Shown: one piece after another, positions 11,025 to 20,005 of the stretch
Layout: each line of letters starts with the position of its first letter
How positions within the stretch are numbered: the stretch's first letter is position 1
DNA from: CAVTRI01 sp963737075
GTDB lineage: Bacteria > Actinomycetota > Acidimicrobiia > Acidimicrobiales > Palsa-688
Assembly (NCBI GenBank): GCA_963737075.1
Contig: CAVTRI010000002.1
Coordinates: 2,046,001-2,110,000, forward strand
Direction of reading: 5' to 3'
DNA: 64,000 nucleotides
The notes under the pieces: model-generated
Seen by the model: only the letters and a program-made list of their open reading frames with translations
Told to the model about the DNA's origin: nothing
Database searches by the model: none
Translations under genes and position numbers: made by a program

Positions 11025-12905
11025 TCACGCGGGGACCGGCGTCGCTCCTCGCAGGTACTGCGTCTGATACAGGTCCGAGTAGAGGCCGCCCTTTGCCACC
11101 AGCTGTTCGTGGGTGCCGCGCTCGACGATCCGCCCGGCATCGACGACCAGGATCTGGTCCGCAGACTGGATCGTCGACAGCCGGTGGGCGATCACGACGG
11201 ACGTGCGGCCGCGTAGCGCCTCGGCCAAAGCCTGCTGGACGAGCAGTTCCGTTTCGGAGTCAAGGTGCGCGGTCGCTTCGTCGAGGATCACCACCGCCGG
11301 ATCCTTGAGGAGGACCCGCGCCAGCGTGAGACGCTGCTTTTCCCCTCCTGACAGGCGGTAGCCGCGCTCGCCCACCACGGTGTTGTAGCCGTCGGGCATG
11401 GACTGGATCAGCTCGTCGATGCGCGCCGCCCGGCACGCGGCCAGCAGCTCCTCGTCGGTTGCCTCTGGTTTGGCGTACCGGAGGTTGGCCGCCACGGTGT
11501 CGTGGAAGAGGTGGGCGTCCTGTGTCACCACGCCGATCGCCCCCGAAAGGCTGGCCAGCGTCACGTCCCGGACATCCTGGCCGTCGATCGTGATGCTACC
11601 TTCGCCCACATCGTACAGGCGGGGGATCAGTCCCGACAGCGTCGTCTTGCCCGCACCCGACGGCCCCACGAGCGCCGTCAGCGTGCCCGGTTCGGCCACG
11701 AACGACACGTCCCGTAGCACCCACGTGTTGGGAGACGAGTCGAGCTCGATATCGCCCTCAGCGGCCGTCGTCTCGAGCGATGCCACCGACACCTCCGACG
11801 CGCTGGGGTACCGGAACCACACGTGCTCGGCGGCCACCCGGCCCACCACGGGCTGGTCGAGGTCGGGCGCACCCGGCCGGTCGGCGACGGCAGGTGGCGT
11901 GTCCAGGACCTCGAACACGCGGTCGAAGCTCACAATGGCGCCGAGCATGTCCACGCGCGTGCTCGCCAGGTCGGTGAGCGGCGAGTACAGGCGGGTCACG
12001 TAAGCGGCCAGGGCGACGACCGTCCCCACCTGAAGCGAGCCCGTCACCGCCGCCCGGCCGCCGAGCCAGTACACCGCCGCCGTCCCCACCGCGCCGACCA
12101 GCGACAGGGCGGCGAACAGATATCGGCTGATCAGCGCCAGCTGGATCCCCGTGTCTCGCACCCCGGCCGCCCGTCTGGCGAAAATGGCGCTCTCGGCGTT
12201 GGGACGGCCGAAGAGCTTGACCAGCAGCGCTCCCGAAACGTTGAACCGTTCGGTCATCGTCGTACTCATATCAGCATTGAGACGCATTTGCTGCCGAGAT
12301 ATTCTGCTGATTCGTTTCGCCATGATCCGGTCAAGGAGAATGAATGGCGGCAACACACATAGCGCAATCAACGTGATGCCGGGCGCCAGCACAAACATCG
12401 GGACCAGCGTGACACCCAGCGTCATCAGGTCCGAGGTGACCGACGCCACGGTGCCCACCGAGTTTTGGGCGTCGAGGACGTCATTGGTGAGGCGGCTCAT
12501 CAGCGAGCCCGTCTGCGTGCGGGTGAAAAACGCGATCGGCATCCGCTGCACGTGGTCGAACAGCGACACCCGCAGTCGGTAGATGATCCCCTCGCCGATG
12601 GCCGACGCAAACCACCGGCTCAACAGTGACAGCGCCGTGGTGCCCAGCGCGAGGACCACCATCAAGGCGGCCAGCTCATCCACCTGCCCCAGGTTGTGGT
12701 GGGGGATGGCGCTGTCGATCAGGCGCTTGACGAGCAGCGGGGGGATGGTGCCGACGACTGCACTGGCGACGATCACCAGCAGGTACAGCCCCAGGCGCCA
12801 CCGCCACGGTGCCAGGAACCGCCAGATCCGGCGGAGCGTGGCTCGCTCCACGGTCGCGCCCTTCAGGTCCGCGGGATCGCGATGTGTTCTTCCGTAACGT
12901 CTCAT
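11025..12905 (-). CDS. ABC transporter half-exporter (membrane domain fused to ATPase)
   Basis: A 626-residue type IV exporter half. About six transmembrane helices occupy residues 25-310. The nucleotide-binding domain follows, with Walker A GPSGAGKTT near residue 415, Q-loop GVVTQDAHLFHDTV, signature RLSGGEKQRL and Walker B VVILDEATAHLD. The ATG at 12905 is preferred; 12938 is an in-frame GTG/ATG alternative further upstream. It is divergent from the SDR gene at 12962, with only 56 bases between starts, so the promoters must overlap. It would work as a homodimer or with an unseen partner. The substrate (lipid, drug or peptide) cannot be told from sequence. Confidence 0.88.
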   Translation of the reverse strand: MRRYGRTHRDPADLKGATVERATLRRIWRFLAPWRWRLGLYLLVIVASAVVGTIPPLLVKRLIDSAIPHHNLGQVDELAALMVVLALGTTALSLLSRWFASAIGEGIIYRLRVSLFDHVQRMPIAFFTRTQTGSLMSRLTNDVLDAQNSVGTVASVTSDLMTLGVTLVPMFVLAPGITLIALCVLPPFILLDRIMAKRISRISRQQMRLNADMSTTMTERFNVSGALLVKLFGRPNAESAIFARRAAGVRDTGIQLALISRYLFAALSLVGAVGTAAVYWLGGRAAVTGSLQVGTVVALAAYVTRLYSPLTDLASTRVDMLGAIVSFDRVFEVLDTPPAVADRPGAPDLDQPVVGRVAAEHVWFRYPSASEVSVASLETTAAEGDIELDSSPNTWVLRDVSFVAEPGTLTALVGPSGAGKTTLSGLIPRLYDVGEGSITIDGQDVRDVTLASLSGAIGVVTQDAHLFHDTVAANLRYAKPEATDEELLAACRAARIDELIQSMPDGYNTVVGERGYRLSGGEKQRLTLARVLLKDPAVVILDEATAHLDSETELLVQQALAEALRGRTSVVIAHRLSTIQSADQILVVDAGRIVERGTHEQLVAKGGLYSDLYQTQYLRGATPVPA

Positions 12906-12961
12906 GCTGCGCCTTTCAACCTTCGGGCCGGGCGGCATGTTCCCTGTTAGCTTCGCGGCTC

Positions 12962-13744
12962 ATGGATCCCTCTGGACGTGTGGCGGTGGTCACCGGCGCC
13001 GGGGGCGGGATCGGAGGCGCCGTGGTGCGAGGTCTGCTGGATGCCGGTGCTTCGACCGTCGTCGGCGTCGACCTCATTGCCCCGAGCGGTCTGCCGGCGC
13101 CTGTGGTCGCCCGGGCCCTCGATGTCGCTGACGAGCAGGCCACGGTTGCCCTCGTCGACGAGGTGGAGAAGGAGCACGGACCGATCGAGCTGTGGTTCGC
13201 CAATGCGGGGACGGGCGGCGGTTTTGGGCCCGAAACACCCGACTCGCTGTGGGAGCGCGAATGGCAGGTCAACGTCATGGCGCACGTCTACGCGGCCCGC
13301 GCGCTGCTGCCCCGCTGGCTCGAGCGGGGTGGAGGGCACCTGATCACCACGGCGTCGATGGCCGGGCTGCTCACCAACCTGGGCGAGGGCGTGTACTCGA
13401 CGACCAAGCACGCCGCCGTGGGCTTCGCCGAGTGGATGGCCATCACCTACGGCGACCAGGGCGTCCGGGTCAGCTGTGTGTGCCCGGGCGCGGTGGACAC
13501 GGCGATGCTCCGGGCGGCGGCCGGCGACGCCGACAAGTCGGCTGCTGCGATCGGCGGCGGAGAGCCGATGGCGCCGGACGTGGCGGCGGCGGCGATCCTG
13601 ACAGGGACCAAAGAGGACCGGTTTCTGATCCTGACCCACCCCGAAATGCAGGAGTTCATGGTTCACAAGGCGCAGGACCCCGAGCGGTGGATCCGGGGGA
13701 TGCGGCGCCTGTGGGCACGCACGCAGGAGCTTTTTCAGTCATGA
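12962..13744 (+). CDS. SDR-family oxidoreductase
   Basis: A 260-residue classical short-chain dehydrogenase. The NAD(P)-binding motif is TGAGGGIGG near residue 12, the NAG motif is FANAGTGGG near residue 80, and the active site is YSTTKHA (Tyr and Lys spaced YxxxK) near residue 147, followed by CVCPGAVDT. The start at ATG 12962 matches the family N-terminus; the longer open frame upstream reads through the divergent promoter. The stop overlaps the start of the SMP-30 gene (ATGA), so they form a two-gene operon. The substrate is unknown; the lactonase partner suggests a sugar- or alcohol-oxidation route. Confidence 0.87.
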   Translation: MDPSGRVAVVTGAGGGIGGAVVRGLLDAGASTVVGVDLIAPSGLPAPVVARALDVADEQATVALVDEVEKEHGPIELWFANAGTGGGFGPETPDSLWEREWQVNVMAHVYAARALLPRWLERGGGHLITTASMAGLLTNLGEGVYSTTKHAAVGFAEWMAITYGDQGVRVSCVCPGAVDTAMLRAAAGDADKSAAAIGGGEPMAPDVAAAAILTGTKEDRFLILTHPEMQEFMVHKAQDPERWIRGMRRLWARTQELFQS

Positions 13745-14643
13745 CGGAGCGGACGGTGCGTACCGTGGCCGGCGGCTTTTCGTACCTCGAGTGCCCCCGC
13801 TGGCACGACGGACGGGTGTGGGTGTCTGACTTCTACTCGCACCGGGTAGTGGCGGTGGCCGACGATGGTTCCGTCGAGGACATGGCCACGGTGCCCGGTC
13901 AGCCGTCGGGGCTGGGCTGGCTCCCCGACGGAGACCTGCTGATCGTCTCCATGAAAGATCGGAAGATCCTGCGCCGGCGACGCTCCGGCGAGCTGAGCGA
14001 GCATGCCGACTGCTCGGGCATCGTGGGGTACCACTTGAACGACATGGTGGTTAGCGCCACGGGCGTGGCGTATTTGGGCAACTTCGGCTACGACCTCATG
14101 GGAGGAGAAAGCCACAAGCCCACGGTGCTGCTCGCCGTCGACCCGGAAGGCGCCGTGCGGGTGGTCGCCGACGATCTTGACTTCCCCAACGGAGCGGTGA
14201 TCACGCCCGACGACAAGACCCTCATCCTTGACGAGTCGATGGGCAACCGGATCTCGGCGTTCGAGATCCTGGCCGACGGATCGCTTGGTCCACGGAGTGA
14301 CTGGGCCAACTGGGGGCCGCTTCCCAAGACCGACGACGTGGCCGCCCGCCTCGGCGCGGCGACCGTCTGCCCCGATGGCAACACCCTCGATGCCGAGGGG
14401 GCGGTGTGGGCCGCAGACGCTACCCACCACCGGGTGGTGCGCGTCGCCAAGGGCGGCGAAATCCTGGAGGAGATCGGGACCGGCGAACGGAACGACGTGT
14501 TCGCTTGCTGCCTGGGCGGCCCGGACGGTCGGACGCTCTACCTGTGCCTGTCCCCCTCGTTCCTCGAACACGAGCGGGTGAACGCCTCTGACGCCACGCT
14601 GGGCGCGGTGGAAGTCGACGTGCCGCACGCCGGGCTGCCCTGA
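13741..14643 (+). CDS. SMP-30/gluconolactonase-family beta-propeller hydrolase
   Basis: A 300-residue SMP-30/LRE protein. It shows the six-bladed-propeller motifs ECPRWHDGRVWVSDF near the N-terminus with the metal-binding Glu, HLNDMVVSATGVAYLGNFG near residue 100 with the Asn ligand, and FPNGAVITPDDKTLILDES near residue 150. Members hydrolyse lactones with a divalent metal. The start codon overlaps the SDR stop, so an SDR-produced lactone is a reasonable but unproven substrate. The gene ends 32 bases before the tRNA-Ser. It is the last gene before the integration site and is intact. Confidence 0.85.
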   Translation: MTERTVRTVAGGFSYLECPRWHDGRVWVSDFYSHRVVAVADDGSVEDMATVPGQPSGLGWLPDGDLLIVSMKDRKILRRRRSGELSEHADCSGIVGYHLNDMVVSATGVAYLGNFGYDLMGGESHKPTVLLAVDPEGAVRVVADDLDFPNGAVITPDDKTLILDESMGNRISAFEILADGSLGPRSDWANWGPLPKTDDVAARLGAATVCPDGNTLDAEGAVWAADATHHRVVRVAKGGEILEEIGTGERNDVFACCLGGPDGRTLYLCLSPSFLEHERVNASDATLGAVEVDVPHAGLP

Positions 14644-14660
14644 GCCGCGTCAGCGGCTCA
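14641..14660 (+). terminator. Stem-loop at the end of the SMP-30 gene
   Basis: TGAGCCGC-GTCA-GCGGCTCA is a perfect 8-bp stem with a 4-base loop that includes the stop codon. No T run follows, so it is only a possible terminator. It lies just before the convergent tRNA gene. Confidence 0.45.
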
Positions 14661-14674
14661 GCGACAGACAGAAG

Positions 14675-14761
14675 CGGAGGGAGTGGGATTTGAACCCACG
14701 GTGGGCGTACACCCACAACGGTTTTCGAGACCGTCCGATTCGGCCACTCTCGCATCCCTCC
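14675..14761 (-). tRNA. tRNA-Ser (anticodon CGA)
   Basis: On the minus strand the sequence folds as a type II tRNA. The 7-bp acceptor stem GGAGGGA/TCCCTCC has discriminator G. The anticodon stem ACGGT/ACCGT carries the loop CTCGAAA (anticodon CGA, reading UCG). A long variable arm follows, and the T arm is GTGGG-TTCAAAT-CCCAC. The CCA end is not encoded. The 5' half and the 5' flank are repeated at 42.43-42.48 kb, which marks it as an integration site. The integrase remnant begins just upstream of its 5' end. Confidence 0.93.
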
Positions 14762-14775
14762 AGGGCAGGTCAGAG
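14724..14775 (+). repeat. Left att-type direct repeat within tRNA-Ser
   Basis: These 52 bases run from the anticodon loop of the tRNA (reading TTCGAGACC on the plus strand) through its 5' end and 14 bases beyond. They match 42429-42480 in the same orientation with a single difference (T at 14755, G at 42460). Together with the adjacent integrase remnant this looks like one end of an integrated element. Confidence 0.8.
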
Positions 14776-14781
14776 CCTATC

Positions 14782-15919
14782 GTGTTGGGCGCCGGCGCCC
14801 TTCGGAGCAGCAGCGACGTCGCCGACGGCGTCTGGCGGCTCCGGGTCTACGTCGGTGTAGACCCGGCCACAGGCCATCCCCGCCGGGTGAGCCGTACGGT
14901 CAAGGGTAGCCGGCGGGTGGCGGCGCCGGAGCTGGCCAAGTTCGTGACCGAGCTCGAAGCGGGTGAAGCGACCACCGGACACGATCAGACCTTGGCCGCG
15001 TTTCTCGATTCGTGGTTGGAGTTCGTTGAGCCGTCGCGGTCGCCGACCACGATCCGCGGCTACCGGGACAAGGTGCGCCGGTGGAAGGCGGCGCTCGGCG
15101 CAGTCAAGGTGTCAAAGCTGACCGCCCAGGATCTCGATCGCACGTACGCCCGCTGGTTGAAAGAGGGAGCGGCCCCAGCGACGGTCCGCCACGCTCACCG
15201 GATCTTGGCCAATGCCCTGAAGCAGGGCCAGCGGTGGGGGCTGCTAACCAAGTGCGTGACCGATCTCGCCCGACCGCCCACCTCGGTTACTCGGCCGGCC
15301 CTGGAGGTGGAGCCCGCCGGATGGCGAGCGGTCGTGCTGGACTTGAAGGAGCGGGAGCCGGTCACGGCTATGGCGGTTCTTCTTGCCAGCGTGACCGGGG
15401 CCAGGCGGGGGGAGCTGTGCGGGCTGCGGTGGTCGGACATCGACTGGGATCGTCGGGTGCTGACGATCGCCCGGTCGGTGCGGCACGCGCTGGACTAGAA
15501 GGAGTTGGAAGTGGCGCCGACCAAGACCGGCCGCGTCCGCCGGCTGGCGCTCGACGAGCGGACGCTGCGCTTGTTCGCGGACTATCGGACGGAGGCCGAG
15601 AAGTGGGCGGTGGCGGGGGTCGACTTGGCGGCGGACAGCTATGTGCTCAGTCTCGATCCGTCGGCGCGCACACCGTTGAAGCCGGACACCATCGCCGCTG
15701 GGTTCACCCGGGCGACAAGGCGGGTGGGCATTCGGCTGCGGTTTCACGACCTCCGGCATGAGCGCTTCGCTGTTGATCGGGGCGGGCACCGACGTGCGGA
15801 CCGTCGCCGGCCGGCTCGGGCACGCCGATGCGTCGACGACGCTTCGGATCTACGCCCATGCCTTCGAAGCGCGCGACCGCCAAGCTGCGGAAGTGCTGGG
15901 GGCATTGTTGCCGGGATAG
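14782..15919 (+). pseudogene. Tyrosine recombinase (integrase), broken by an in-frame TAG and a frameshift
   Basis: The restored product is about 378 residues. A SAM-like N-terminal core-binding domain contains RSPTTIRGYRDKVRRW. The catalytic domain has the first Arg in TGARRGELCGLRWSDID, the hairpin Lys in PTKTGRVRRLALD, HDLRH, GHADASTTLRIYAH with the His and nucleophile Tyr, and the end VLGALLPG. TAG at 15496-15498 interrupts the frame, which reopens at once (KELEVAPTKTG). Near 15757 the frame shifts, between DLRH and SASLLIGAG. It starts 7 bases from the left att repeat and reads into the island, the usual position for an island integrase. In this state it should be inactive. Confidence 0.85.
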
Positions 15920-16073
15920 AGTTTATCGCGCCGATGCCAGAGCGCCGCATAGCCGTTGTTCGTGGCACCTCGACACTCGCGCTATTGGGACGTTATGCCA
16001 GGCATTCCCTTCCTGTTGCTCGTTGGCGACGTCGGCACCGATGAGTCTCCCTCGCCGGCTACGTCTACTGATC

Positions 16074-16565
16074 ATGACCACAAATGAGCCCTCCGTATCG
16101 CTGTCGCTTGACATGGACGCTCCCGCGCACGAGGTGTTCACCCACCTGGCGCAGCCGTCCGACCATGCCACCATCGACGGCACAGGCATGCTCAGAGGCA
16201 CCGAACATCGACGCGCCTTGTCTCGCGTCATCTTCGACATGAAGATGTTCAACGACGAGATGGGCGACTACGTGATGGAAAACCATGTGGTCGAGTTCGA
16301 GCCCGACCGTCGGATCGTCTGGGAGCCGGTCCTGAAGTCGATCGACAATCCTGAGTTTCAATCCAACGTACGCGAGCGAGCCCACCACCGTTGGGGCTGG
16401 GAGCTAACCCCGTTGCCTGGAGACCGCACCCGAGTCACCGAGTTCTTCGACTGCTCGGCCGCTCCTGAGTGGTTGCGCAAGGCCACCAAGGAAGGCGAGC
16501 AGTGGCGGATGGGCATAGAGGCCACCCTGTCCAATCTGGCGAAGCTGATCGAGCGGGGTAGTTGA
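16074..16565 (+). CDS. SRPBCC-family protein
   Basis: A 163-residue protein with an SRPBCC (START/polyketide-cyclase-like) pattern. It opens with SVSLSLDMDAPAHEVFTHLAQP, has a central WEPVLKS strand, and continues WGWELTPLPGDRTRVTEFFDCS before a C-terminal helix ending in NLAKLIERG. Members bind hydrophobic ligands or act as cyclases or hydratases. The ATG at 16074 fits the domain start; a longer open frame upstream overlaps the integrase remnant. It stands alone in the island without a clear partner, so no reaction can be assigned. Confidence 0.75.
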   Translation: MTTNEPSVSLSLDMDAPAHEVFTHLAQPSDHATIDGTGMLRGTEHRRALSRVIFDMKMFNDEMGDYVMENHVVEFEPDRRIVWEPVLKSIDNPEFQSNVRERAHHRWGWELTPLPGDRTRVTEFFDCSAAPEWLRKATKEGEQWRMGIEATLSNLAKLIERGS

Positions 16566-16816
16566 AGCGCTAACTCCGCGCGGGTCATCGGTTACTTCCG
16601 TGGCTGGCCGGGTAGAGGCAGCGGCCGTCGCCCGCGGGACACGAGCGTGGACGGACAGCCTGAAGTCGGAGGATATGCGGCCCCAGGCCGGCGTTACACG
16701 GCTGATCCGTCGGGCCTGGGCGGACTTTATGGGACGGATGGAGACGGCCGATGGATGCGGTTCAGCGAAAGAGCTGGTTGGTGAGCGCGGTGCGGCCTGA
16801 GCAGGCGAGGATGGTG

Positions 16817-16862
16817 AAAAAGGCCGGCGGCAGGCTCTTTCGGGATAGAGCCTGCCGCCGGC
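16817..16862 (-). terminator. Rho-independent terminator of the secreted-protein gene
   Basis: A perfect 15-bp stem (16823-16837 with 16848-16862) and 10-base loop are followed on the minus strand by CCTTTTT. It sits 22 bases after the stop of the gene at 16884-17621. This is the clearest intrinsic terminator in the window. Confidence 0.85.
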
Positions 16863-16883
16863 AGCTAATTGGTCTGGGAGTGA

Positions 16884-17621
16884 CTAGCACAAGTCGATGT
16901 GGTACCAAACTTGAGCGCCCTGCCCGATGTTGCCATAGGGGGCGGGGAGGCCAGCTGTCGGGCCGTACCCGCTTTCGCTTACAACGAGGTACGCCCCGCC
17001 TTGATAGTCGCCGGTCCAGAGTAGCTGCGGGCCGGCCGTGGCGTACCCGTTGTCGTCGGCGGTGGTGCTGTAGATGCTCAAGACGCTGGTCAGGTTTTGG
17101 TTGAGAAGTTCGAAGTTGGCGGTGTAGTAGGGCAGGAAGTTGGTGACGGTGGCAGTGACGTAGTTTCCGTAGGTTCCTTGCGGTCCGCAGCCTTTCTGAC
17201 CCACGGCAGCGAACTGGAGCCCGGGCTTGGTCGTCGTCTGCGCCCCCCACGTCGAGTCAGTGGTCAAGTCGTCGACGTAGACCTGGACGGGGCCGGTGTA
17301 GCCGAGGTCATAGAAGCCCACGGTGAGGTTGCCGTTGCTGATTTTCAGGTCCGCGCTGTTGTAGCTTCCGTAGTTCCCCTCTTGTCCGAGGTCGTACCTT
17401 TGGTCGCCTGTCAGGACGGTCACCCTCACGGTGTCGTTGGGGCCATACGCGTCGAAACCGGTACCACTGACGACCACCGATTGAGGGCCACCGAAGGCGA
17501 GAAGAGTGGGGCCGGGGGACTGAGCGTGGGCCGGGCTGGCGGCCACAGCGAGGCCGACGGCCGCCGTCGCTACAGTGACGGCACTGAGGACGGCCACCTT
17601 GATCCGGCGGCGGAGTGACAT
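16884..17621 (-). CDS. Secreted protein of unknown function, Tyr/Gly/Asn-rich
   Basis: A 245-residue exported protein. MSLRRRIK is followed by a hydrophobic segment and an Ala-rich cleavage region ending near SPAHAQ (about residue 34), a standard Sec signal peptide. The mature part is low in Lys and rich in Tyr, Gly, Thr and Asn. It has beta-type stretches such as SVVVSGTGFDAYGPNDTV and VQVYVDDLTTDS, which suggest an extracellular beta-sandwich. There are only two cysteines, one in KGCGPQG and one as the final residue. The ATG at 17621 has AAAGGA about eight bases upstream. The gene has its own strong terminator and looks fully functional within a decaying region. I do not recognise the family. 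Confidence 0.7.
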   Translation of the reverse strand: MSLRRRIKVAVLSAVTVATAAVGLAVAASPAHAQSPGPTLLAFGGPQSVVVSGTGFDAYGPNDTVRVTVLTGDQRYDLGQEGNYGSYNSADLKISNGNLTVGFYDLGYTGPVQVYVDDLTTDSTWGAQTTTKPGLQFAAVGQKGCGPQGTYGNYVTATVTNFLPYYTANFELLNQNLTSVLSIYSTTADDNGYATAGPQLLWTGDYQGGAYLVVSESGYGPTAGLPAPYGNIGQGAQVWYHIDLC

Positions 17622-17838
17622 GGGATTGTCCTTTCGGGGTGACCAGGCCATCGCGGCCGGCGGTTAACGTCACTGGGGGGTACGGGTCGGCCGGGCTGTC
17701 GGTTCACGATCCCAGCCCGATCTCTTCTTCTGGGCACGTTCTGGGGGTTGTCCCCCGGTTTGTTGAAGTGATAGAGGCGGTGGTCCCCCGATTGGCCGTC
17801 CACTCCTAGGCGTGGCCCAGGCCGCCAACTAGGAGTGC

Positions 17839-18387
17839 TCAGACGGGGAAGCGACCGATGGTCTCGTCGTAGGTGTGTTGGGCTTGGGCGAGGGACAGGC
17901 GGCTGTAGACCTCGAGTGACTTTCTGCTGGCGTGCCCGGAGTAGGGCTGGATGAGGGCGTCGTCAAGACCTTCGGTCTTGAGCCAGGTGAAAAGGAAGTG
18001 GCGGAGTCGGTGGGGGGCCATGTTGCGGGGCAGACCGGCTTGGCGGGCGTAGCGGGCCAGTAGGGCCCGCACCCCCCGGGTGGAGTAAGGCCGTTTCCAG
18101 CTTGACTCGAACAGGTGGCTGGCTCCCCGGGCTCGCATCTGGTTGATGTGGAGGGCGAGGGTCTCGCGGAAGGTGGCCGGGAACGGCACAACCCGGTCTT
18201 TGGCGCCTTTGCCCTGGTTGATGCGGATGCGGCAAGCGTCGAGGTCGACGTCGTTGATGCGGATGGCGACCAGTTCGGAGACGCGGACCCCGTTGTAGAC
18301 CAGGGTTTTGATCATCACGATGTCGCCAGTCCGAGGGGCTTGCCACACGGTCTCGTAGTAGCGGCGGATCTCGTCGTCGGTGGGCAC
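17839..18387 (-). pseudogene. Tyrosine recombinase, catalytic domain only
   Basis: The 182 residues contain a complete catalytic domain: Arg in NGVRVSELVAIRINDVD, Lys in GKGAKDRVVPF, HRLRH, SGHASRKSLEVYSRLSL with His and Tyr, and a short tail. Homologous coding sequence continues upstream in the same frame (ARQLAKHLRAERPDCIYLKE) to about 18.6 kb without a start codon. There it runs into the opposite-strand CRP-domain gene, so the N-terminal domain has been lost. It is not similar enough to the 14.8-kb integrase to be a duplicate. It probably belongs to a second integration event or an XerC/D-like element recombinase. Confidence 0.65.
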
Positions 18388-19474
18388 GTATGGGAGTCGT
18401 TTCGGCTCTCGTTGAACCCCGACGCCGAGTTCGGTGCGAAGGTGGCGGAAGATCTCTTTCAGGTAGATACAGTCGGGCCGCTCGGCTCGCAGGTGCTTGG
18501 CGAGCTGACGGGCTTTGCGCCGGGCCGGGTGCGCGGTGGTGTCGCCTGGGAGGCGCTCACTTGATGCCTCCGAGCTGGCCGTCCTGGAGCCGTTGGGAAC
18601 GCGTCGCTTGGTTCGCGCCGGGGACTACCTGTACCGGGCCGGTGACGCTGGTTACGACTTCTATTTCGTCTTGTCGGGACGGGTGGAGATACTGCTCAGC
18701 ACCGATGGTGAGGAGAGGCTCATCACGATTCACGGGCCGGACCGGTCCTTAGGAGAGCTCAACCTGCTGACCGGGCTGCGGGTCTTCGTCGACGCCCGGG
18801 TTGTTGAAGCGGGAGAGGTCCTCGCCGTCCCGGTCGAGACGTTGCGGCGGATCATCGCCACCCAACCTCAGCTGAGCGACAGGATCCTGGCCGCCTTTCA
18901 TGGCCCGCCGAGCAGGCCTGATCAACGACGCCGCCTTCGCCATACGGGTCATCGGGTCTCGGTTCTCGCCCGAGACGGCACAGATGCGCGAGTTCCTGGC
19001 TCGCACCCGCCTGCCCTACCAGTGGCGCGACCCCGACGCCGACGCCCACATCGATGCCATATTGCAGCACTTCGACGTCCAACCCGCTGAACTGCCCGTC
19101 GTCATTACTTCCGAGAAGGTTTTGCGTCGGGCGACCCCCGGCGCCCTGTCGGAATATCAGGGGCTGACCCTCGCCAACCTGCCCGAACGCTGCTTCGACC
19201 TGGTCATCGTCGGTGGAGGACCAGCCGGGTTGGCCGCCGCCGTCGATGGCACCTCGGAAGGGTTGCGCACCCTGGGCGTCGATATGGCTCCCGGCGGCCA
19301 AGCCGGGACAAGCTCCCGGATCGAGAACTATTTCGGCTTCCCCACCGGCATCTCGGGAGGCGACCTCACCCAGCGTGGACTGGTGCCGTCCTCGAAGTTC
19401 GGGGCGTCCCTCAGCGCCCCGTGCGCCGCAGTGGCCCTTCGCGGGGAGGGCGGTCATTCCTGAAAGGAGCGGGG

Positions 19475-20005
19475 TTGTCAATGGCAGCGCCGACGGCAGT
19501 CGGCTCCGTTGGGGTTTTGTGTGCCGCACCGAGATCGTGTGGGGGCGCGGTGAACCGGGCTCGCGGGCGTGGTTGTCCTGCGAGCTGGGCGGATGGTGAA
19601 TGGTGGCGCTTTGGGCGGGGTGGCTCCTTGCCTGCTTGGTCGCCGGGTCGTTGCCGGGGGTGGGGTGGGGTCAAGGTGGAGCCCCGCAGCGAAGCGAGGA
19701 CGAACGACCTTGAGGCCATCCCACCCCCGGCACACAATGGTGGCGGCGCAGGCAAGGAGGGTGGTGGGGCTTCAGGTCGTGGGCGGGGTCCTTTCCGGTG
19801 GGGGCCAGGTGGACGAAGGCCTTCTCCAGGTCCCGAGTTGCCGTCGGGGTGGGCAGCCCGTGTGGTGGGTGCCGGTCATTCCTTCGCCGCGGCAGGGCGG
19901 CATGGAGTGGTTCGGCTGCAGCCGGCCGGGTTCAATCAAGGCCACGACCGCGGTGGGGGTCAGACCGCCCTACGAGCTCGCGGGTCCGGCTGCGTCCGAG
20001 CTGGG
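19475..20005 (-). ncRNA. Candidate bridge (guide) RNA region at the 3' end of the IS
   Basis: In IS1111-type elements the guide RNA that pairs with target and donor DNA is encoded in the non-coding end downstream of the recombinase. Here that end is about 530 bases with no convincing gene. It is G/C-rich with internal complementary runs such as GGGGGTGGG and CCCACCCC on the minus strand. The exact RNA limits and the guide loops were not determined. The assignment rests on element architecture only. Confidence 0.35.
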
